From Betaproteobacteria bacterium (GTDB lineage: Bacteria; Pseudomonadota; Gammaproteobacteria; Burkholderiales; Casimicrobiaceae): 40,791 bases of DNA. The DNA is taken from contig VBCY01000307.1 in assembly GCA_005882995.1 (NCBI GenBank), forward strand, positions 1 to 40,791. Reading direction: 5' to 3'. Shown here one piece after another: positions 36,777 to 40,791 of the stretch (position 1 is the first letter of the stretch; each line of letters opens with the position of its first letter). A program made the translations under genes and the position numbers. The notes beneath the pieces were generated by a model. The model did no database searches, was not told the origin of the DNA, and was given only the letters and a program-made list of their open reading frames with translations.

Positions 36777-38948
36777 TCAGGCCGGCTGAAGCTTGGCGTA
36801 CTCGAGTGCCAGCCACTTCACACCGGCCTCGCGAAAATTGACCTGAACGCGGGCGTCGGTGCCGCGCCCCTCCGCGTCCACGATGATCCCAAGACCAAAT
36901 TTGGCGTGCTTCACGCTCTGTCCGATGCGCCAGCCCTCAAGATCGCTTAAGACTCTTGCGTGCAAAGCCGGTGGTTGGGGCCGGGCAACGGCCATCGCAG
37001 GGCGGCGACGCTCAGAAAGCCAAAGCACTGCTCCAGACGGCATCTCATTGACAAAGCGCGACGCAACGTTGTAACGCAGCTGGCCGTGCAGCATGCGGCT
37101 TTGCGCAAGCGTCAGATAGAGACGCCTTCTCGCACGTGTCACCGCGACGTAGGCGAGCCTTCTCTCTTCCTCCACGCCGTCGTATTCGGAGAGGCTGTTC
37201 TCGTGCGGAAAGAGTCCTTCCTCGAGGCCGGTGACGAAAACGGTGTGAAATTCGAGCCCCTTTGCGGCGTGCACAGTCATCAGCTGCAAAGCCGCCGTGC
37301 CTTCGGCCGCCTGCATCTCGCCTGCCTCCAGCGCGGCGTGCGCGAGAAAGGCGGTAAGCGGATCAAGCGCCTCGTCACCGATTTGCTGCTCGGCTTCACG
37401 CGTGAAGGACTCGGCTGCGCTGACGAGTTCGCGCAGATTGTCGATGCGCTCCTGTCCTCCTTTTTCGGTGGCGTAATAATCGAGCAGTCCCGACGCGAGA
37501 ACAATGTGCTCGACCGTCTCCGATAACGTCAATTGCGAAGTCGCTTGGCGCATGGACTCGATGAGCCTGACAAAGCCTCCGATGCTGCCGCCGGCCTTCC
37601 CAGCCTGCGGCGCGCTGCACGCGGCTTGCCACAGGCTCGTCCCGGTCACTCGGGCGCGTTCCTCCAGGGTCTCCAGCGAGCGCGCTCCGATACCGCGAGC
37701 AGGAAAATTGACCACCCGCAGAAACGCTCCGTCGTCCTCGGGCGCGGTCACGAGCCTCAGATAGGCCAGTGCGTGCTTCACTTCCGCGCGCTCGAAGAAT
37801 CGCAGGCCGCCGTAAACGCGGTACGGCATGCCGGCATTGAAAAGCGCGTGCTCGACGACACGCGACTGCGCGTTGGAGCGGTACAGCACGGCGATCTCTC
37901 CGGGAGAGACCCCTTCGTCGATCAGGCTCCTGACGACGTCGACGACGAACGCCGCTTCTTCGACGTCACTCTGAGCGGAGAAAGCGCGGACCGGCTGGCC
38001 CTGATCGTCGGAAGTCCATAGATTCTTTCCGAGGCGCTGCTGGTTGTGCTTGATAAGCGCGTTTGCAGCATCGAGGATGAGGCGATGCGACCGGTAGTTC
38101 TGCTCGAGCTTGATAAGGCGTACGGCGGCTGCAGCGGTGCCAAAGTCGCGTTCGAAATGTTGCATGTTCGCGATGTTTGCGCCACGGAAAGCGTAGATCG
38201 ACTGATCGTCGTCACCGACCGCGAACACCGCGGTGTCCGGACCGGTGAGTTGCTTGAGCCAGCGGTACTGAAGCGCATTGGTGTCCTGGAATTCGTCGAC
38301 CAGGATGTGCGAGAAGCGCCGACGATAGTGATCGCGCAGCATGTCATTGCGCGAAAGAAGCTCGTAGCTGCGCAACAGAAGCTCAGGGAAATCGACCACC
38401 CCCTCGCGTTCACAGGCGGCCTCGTAGAGCGCGTAGTGCTCGACTTGCCGGCGAGTAAATTCGTCACCGGCTTCGACGGCGTTGGGCCGCAGCCCCTCCT
38501 CCTTGGAAGCATTGATCAACGCCTGGAGCTGCCGGGCCGGAAACCGATCGTCATCGATGTTGTGCGCTTTGTACAGTCGCTTGATCAACGCGAGCTGATC
38601 CTGCATGTCCATGATCTGGAAAAGTCGCACCAGACCCGCTTCTCGATGATGCGCTCGCAGCAACCGGTTGCACAGCCCATGAAAGGTGCCTACCCACATG
38701 CCGCGGGTGTTGACCGGCGTCAGCGCCGACAACCGGGTGAGCATCTCCTTGGCAGCCTTGTTCGTGAAGGTTACGGCAAGGATCGAAAGCGGTGTCGCTT
38801 GACCCGTCGCGAGAAGCCAGGCGATACGAGTAGTGAGCACGCGCGTTTTGCCGCTGCCTGCACCCGCAAGGATCAACGCCGAGGTATGCGGCAGGGTCAC
38901 CGCCGCGAGCTGCTCGGGGTTGAGATTTTCCAGAAGCGACGAATTCAT
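36777..38948 (-). CDS. uvrD: UvrD-type superfamily 1 DNA helicase II
   Basis: A 723-residue 3'-5' helicase for nucleotide-excision and mismatch repair. Motifs in order: LNPEQLAAV (Q motif), GAGSGKT (Walker A, near residue 31), TFTNKAAKEM, VDEFQDTN (Walker B), GDDDQSIYAFRGA, QNYRSH, LMTVHAAKGLEFHTVFV, and YVAVTRARRRLYL. The C-terminal 50 residues (WRIGQSVKHAKFGLGIIV...VKWLALEYAKLQ) match the Tudor-like domain that binds RNA polymerase in UvrD. The upstream 153 nt separate it from divergent argA. Confidence 0.97.
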   Translation of the reverse strand: MNSSLLENLNPEQLAAVTLPHTSALILAGAGSGKTRVLTTRIAWLLATGQATPLSILAVTFTNKAAKEMLTRLSALTPVNTRGMWVGTFHGLCNRLLRAHHREAGLVRLFQIMDMQDQLALIKRLYKAHNIDDDRFPARQLQALINASKEEGLRPNAVEAGDEFTRRQVEHYALYEAACEREGVVDFPELLLRSYELLSRNDMLRDHYRRRFSHILVDEFQDTNALQYRWLKQLTGPDTAVFAVGDDDQSIYAFRGANIANMQHFERDFGTAAAAVRLIKLEQNYRSHRLILDAANALIKHNQQRLGKNLWTSDDQGQPVRAFSAQSDVEEAAFVVDVVRSLIDEGVSPGEIAVLYRSNAQSRVVEHALFNAGMPYRVYGGLRFFERAEVKHALAYLRLVTAPEDDGAFLRVVNFPARGIGARSLETLEERARVTGTSLWQAACSAPQAGKAGGSIGGFVRLIESMRQATSQLTLSETVEHIVLASGLLDYYATEKGGQERIDNLRELVSAAESFTREAEQQIGDEALDPLTAFLAHAALEAGEMQAAEGTAALQLMTVHAAKGLEFHTVFVTGLEEGLFPHENSLSEYDGVEEERRLAYVAVTRARRRLYLTLAQSRMLHGQLRYNVASRFVNEMPSGAVLWLSERRRPAMAVARPQPPALHARVLSDLEGWRIGQSVKHAKFGLGIIVDAEGRGTDARVQVNFREAGVKWLALEYAKLQPA

Positions 38949-39070
38949 GAAGAGGAGCGGAAGCAGATGTAATTATAAAGTAAGCGGCGGACCACGCCTT
39001 TGCACATCGGCGTCGCTTTGGCACGCAAGAGTCAGGCGCAGCTCTCCATTCCGGCGTTTCGACCTGACTG

Positions 39071-39076
39071 TATAAT
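39071..39076 (+). promoter_or_regulatory. possible -10 element upstream of argA
   Basis: A perfect TATAAT lies 25 nt before the argA ATG. No good -35 hexamer is found 16-18 nt upstream, so the match may be fortuitous; the short leader would have no room for an attenuator. Confidence 0.4.
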
Positions 39077-39101
39077 CCCTCGCGCTCGCGGAACCGCCCT
39101 G

Positions 39102-40454
39102 ATGCCGCATATCCCACGAATCAACGTCGCCGCGAATTCGGCGACCACCCGTGCGTTCGTGCAGTGGATACGCTCGGCCGCCCCCTATATCTACGCGCTG
39201 CGCGGCAAGACACTGGTCATTGCCTTTGGCGGCGAAGTGGTCGCCGATGAAACCTTTCTCGGGATCATCCATGATCTGAACCTCCTGCACAGCCTGGGCA
39301 CGCGTCTGGTCATCGTGCACGGTTCTCGACCGCAAATAGAAGCGATCCTCAAACAGCAGAACATTCCAAGCCGATACAACCGCGGACTGCGCGTGACTGA
39401 CGCCGAAACGCTCGATTGCGTGCTCGAAGGAATGGGACATGCGCGAAGCCGGATCGAAGCGCTGCTGTCACTGGGCGTTGCCAACTCGCCCATGGCGGGA
39501 GCGCGCATTCGTGTCGTGGGAGGCAACTTTCTGACTGCGAAGCCGATTGGTGTGCTCGACGGCATCGACATGCAATGGACCGGAGAGGTTCGCCGCGTCG
39601 ACGTCGAGGCCGTGCGCCAGCGACTCGACGACGGAGACATCGTGCTGGTATCTCCCTTGGGTTACTCGCCCACGGGTGAGATCTTCAATCTGGCTCTGGA
39701 GGAAGTCGCAACGCAAGTCGCAGTGCGGCTCTCGGCGCACAAGCTCATGTTCCTGATGGATACGGAGGGTGTGCGCAACGGTCGCCGGCAGCTCCTCACC
39801 GAGCTCTCTACGCGCGACGCCGATGCATTGCTGTCGAGACGCGGAAAGCTTCCTTCAGATGTTCGTCTTTATCTTCCGTGTGCCATCCGAGCCTGCGACA
39901 ACGGGGTAAAGCGCGCGCATCTCATCTCGCGCCACCACGACGGCGCGCTTCTCCTGGAGTTGTTCACACGCGACGGCGTCGGCACCATGGTATCTGCCGG
40001 ACCGCTCGCTCATCTGCGCATTGCCACTATCGACGACGTCGGCGGGATCCTGGCGATCATCGAGCCGCTGGAGGAAGAAGGCGTTCTGGTGCGTCGCCCA
40101 CGCGAACGGCTGGAAATGGAAATTGAGCGATTCGTCGTCGCCGAGCACGACGACGTGATCATCGGCTGCGCAGCACTGTACGCCTTCCCTGGCGAGAAAG
40201 CCGGCGAGCTGGCCGCGCTTGCGGTTCACCCCGACTTTCGCCGCGAGGGCTACGGCGAGGCGCTGATGCACGAGATTGAGCTGCGCGCGCGCAAGCTCAG
40301 GCTCGGCCGCCTGTTCGTGCTTACGACGCGCACCGCAGGCTGGTTCGTCGAGCGCGGATTCATCGAGAGCGCCCCGGCGCGGCTGCCGTCGCAGAAACGC
40401 GATCTGTACAACTGGCAGCGGCGTTCGCTGGTCTACGAGAAGGCTCTTGATTGA
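39102..40454 (+). CDS. argA: amino-acid N-acetyltransferase (N-acetylglutamate synthase)
   Basis: First step of arginine biosynthesis: acetyl-CoA plus glutamate to N-acetylglutamate. The 450-residue protein has an N-terminal amino-acid-kinase-like domain (VIAFGGEVVAD, VIVHGSRPQIE, MFLMDTEGVRN) that senses arginine in the family, and a C-terminal GNAT domain with AALAVHPDFRREGYGEALMHEIE for acetyl-CoA. The ATG at 39102 begins PHIPRINVA; the frame is open a little further upstream. yggX follows 53 nt later. Confidence 0.95.
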   Translation: MPHIPRINVAANSATTRAFVQWIRSAAPYIYALRGKTLVIAFGGEVVADETFLGIIHDLNLLHSLGTRLVIVHGSRPQIEAILKQQNIPSRYNRGLRVTDAETLDCVLEGMGHARSRIEALLSLGVANSPMAGARIRVVGGNFLTAKPIGVLDGIDMQWTGEVRRVDVEAVRQRLDDGDIVLVSPLGYSPTGEIFNLALEEVATQVAVRLSAHKLMFLMDTEGVRNGRRQLLTELSTRDADALLSRRGKLPSDVRLYLPCAIRACDNGVKRAHLISRHHDGALLLELFTRDGVGTMVSAGPLAHLRIATIDDVGGILAIIEPLEEEGVLVRRPRERLEMEIERFVVAEHDDVIIGCAALYAFPGEKAGELAALAVHPDFRREGYGEALMHEIELRARKLRLGRLFVLTTRTAGWFVERGFIESAPARLPSQKRDLYNWQRRSLVYEKALD

Positions 40455-40507
40455 CGAGTGGCGTGCGATAATTTCATATCATCTGCTCTCGTAGCAAGGA
40501 AGCTCCA

Positions 40508-40780
40508 ATGGCCCGCACGGTTCACTGTGTCAAGCTAGGCCGCGAGGCCGAAGGTCTCGATTTCCCGCCCTATCCGGGCGAACTCGGCAAGCGTATCTTC
40601 GAAAACGTATCCAAGGAAGCGTGGGCGCAGTGGTTGCGCCAACAGACGATGCTTGTCAACGAGAATCGCCTGAGCCTTGCCGATCCTCGCGCACGGAAGT
40701 ATCTCGCCGAGCAGATGGAGCGGCATTTCTTCGGCAGCGGTGCCGATGTGGCGTCGGGTTACGTCCCGCCGAAAACCTGA
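40508..40780 (+). CDS. yggX: probable Fe(2+)-trafficking / oxidative-damage protection protein
   Basis: A complete 90-residue YggX-family cytosolic protein: [32 protein letters not shown]-type segment [24 protein letters not shown], and [11 protein letters not shown]. The conserved cysteine is Cys7. In other bacteria it helps protect Fe-S clusters and supply iron. AAGGAAGCTCC before the ATG at 40508 is a good ribosome binding site. It is commonly found after argA in betaproteobacteria. Confidence 0.96.
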   Translation: MARTVHCVKLGREAEGLDFPPYPGELGKRIFENVSKEAWAQWLRQQTMLVNENRLSLADPRARKYLAEQMERHFFGSGADVASGYVPPKT

Positions 40781-40791
40781 TCCGCCGCTCT

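Overview
The window looks like a chromosomal segment of a GC-rich betaproteobacterium. The evidence is gene content and order: a soxYZAXB cluster, a tkt-gap-pgk-pyk carbon cluster, two BPSS1780-type membrane proteins, polA and a LOG gene followed by a DUF2782 gene and thrB, uvrD, argA-yggX, and a groESL operon under a perfect CIRCE operator. A thiosulfate-oxidising and possibly autotrophic lifestyle is an inference from sox plus the Calvin/gluconeogenesis cluster; no RuBisCO gene is in view.

Layout. 1-3905 (minus): soxY-Z-A-X-B, with soxB running off the left edge. 4188-5881 (minus): a small unknown gene, then speE and speD in an overlapping polyamine pair. 6039-11870 (plus): transketolase, GAPDH (broken by an in-frame amber codon), phosphoglycerate kinase, pyruvate kinase. 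11915-14964 (minus): an NRAMP-like metal transporter and an MHS-type MFS permease with a clear terminator.

15181-22946 is the most unusual part, a signalling island. A minus-strand array runs metallophosphoesterase, Ser/Thr kinase-UspA fusion, CbrX-like small membrane protein, SLC5-type (CbrA-like) sensor histidine kinase, single-domain receiver. Facing it on the plus strand is a second metallophosphoesterase plus kinase-UspA pair. The two phosphatase/kinase modules are diverged paralogues arranged head to head. The histidine kinase is interrupted twice and one phosphatase lacks about 20 residues including a metal ligand.

22990-27698: an OmpR-type regulator, a DUF1223 protein, a GlsB/YeaQ protein, Ada, a DMT/EamA permease broken by an in-frame TGA, and a DUF2726 protein. 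27880-30151: groEL and groES with terminator, promoter and CIRCE. 30246-40780: housekeeping genes (BPSS1780 protein, polA, LOG, DUF2782 protein, thrB, second BPSS1780 protein, uvrD, argA, yggX).

Three genes carry premature stops that keep frame on both sides and two genes carry apparent deletions near 60 nt. Either the region is accumulating real lesions or the assembly contains errors; raw reads would decide. No RNA genes, insertion sequences, CRISPR arrays or phage genes were seen, and no gap between genes exceeds 300 bases.
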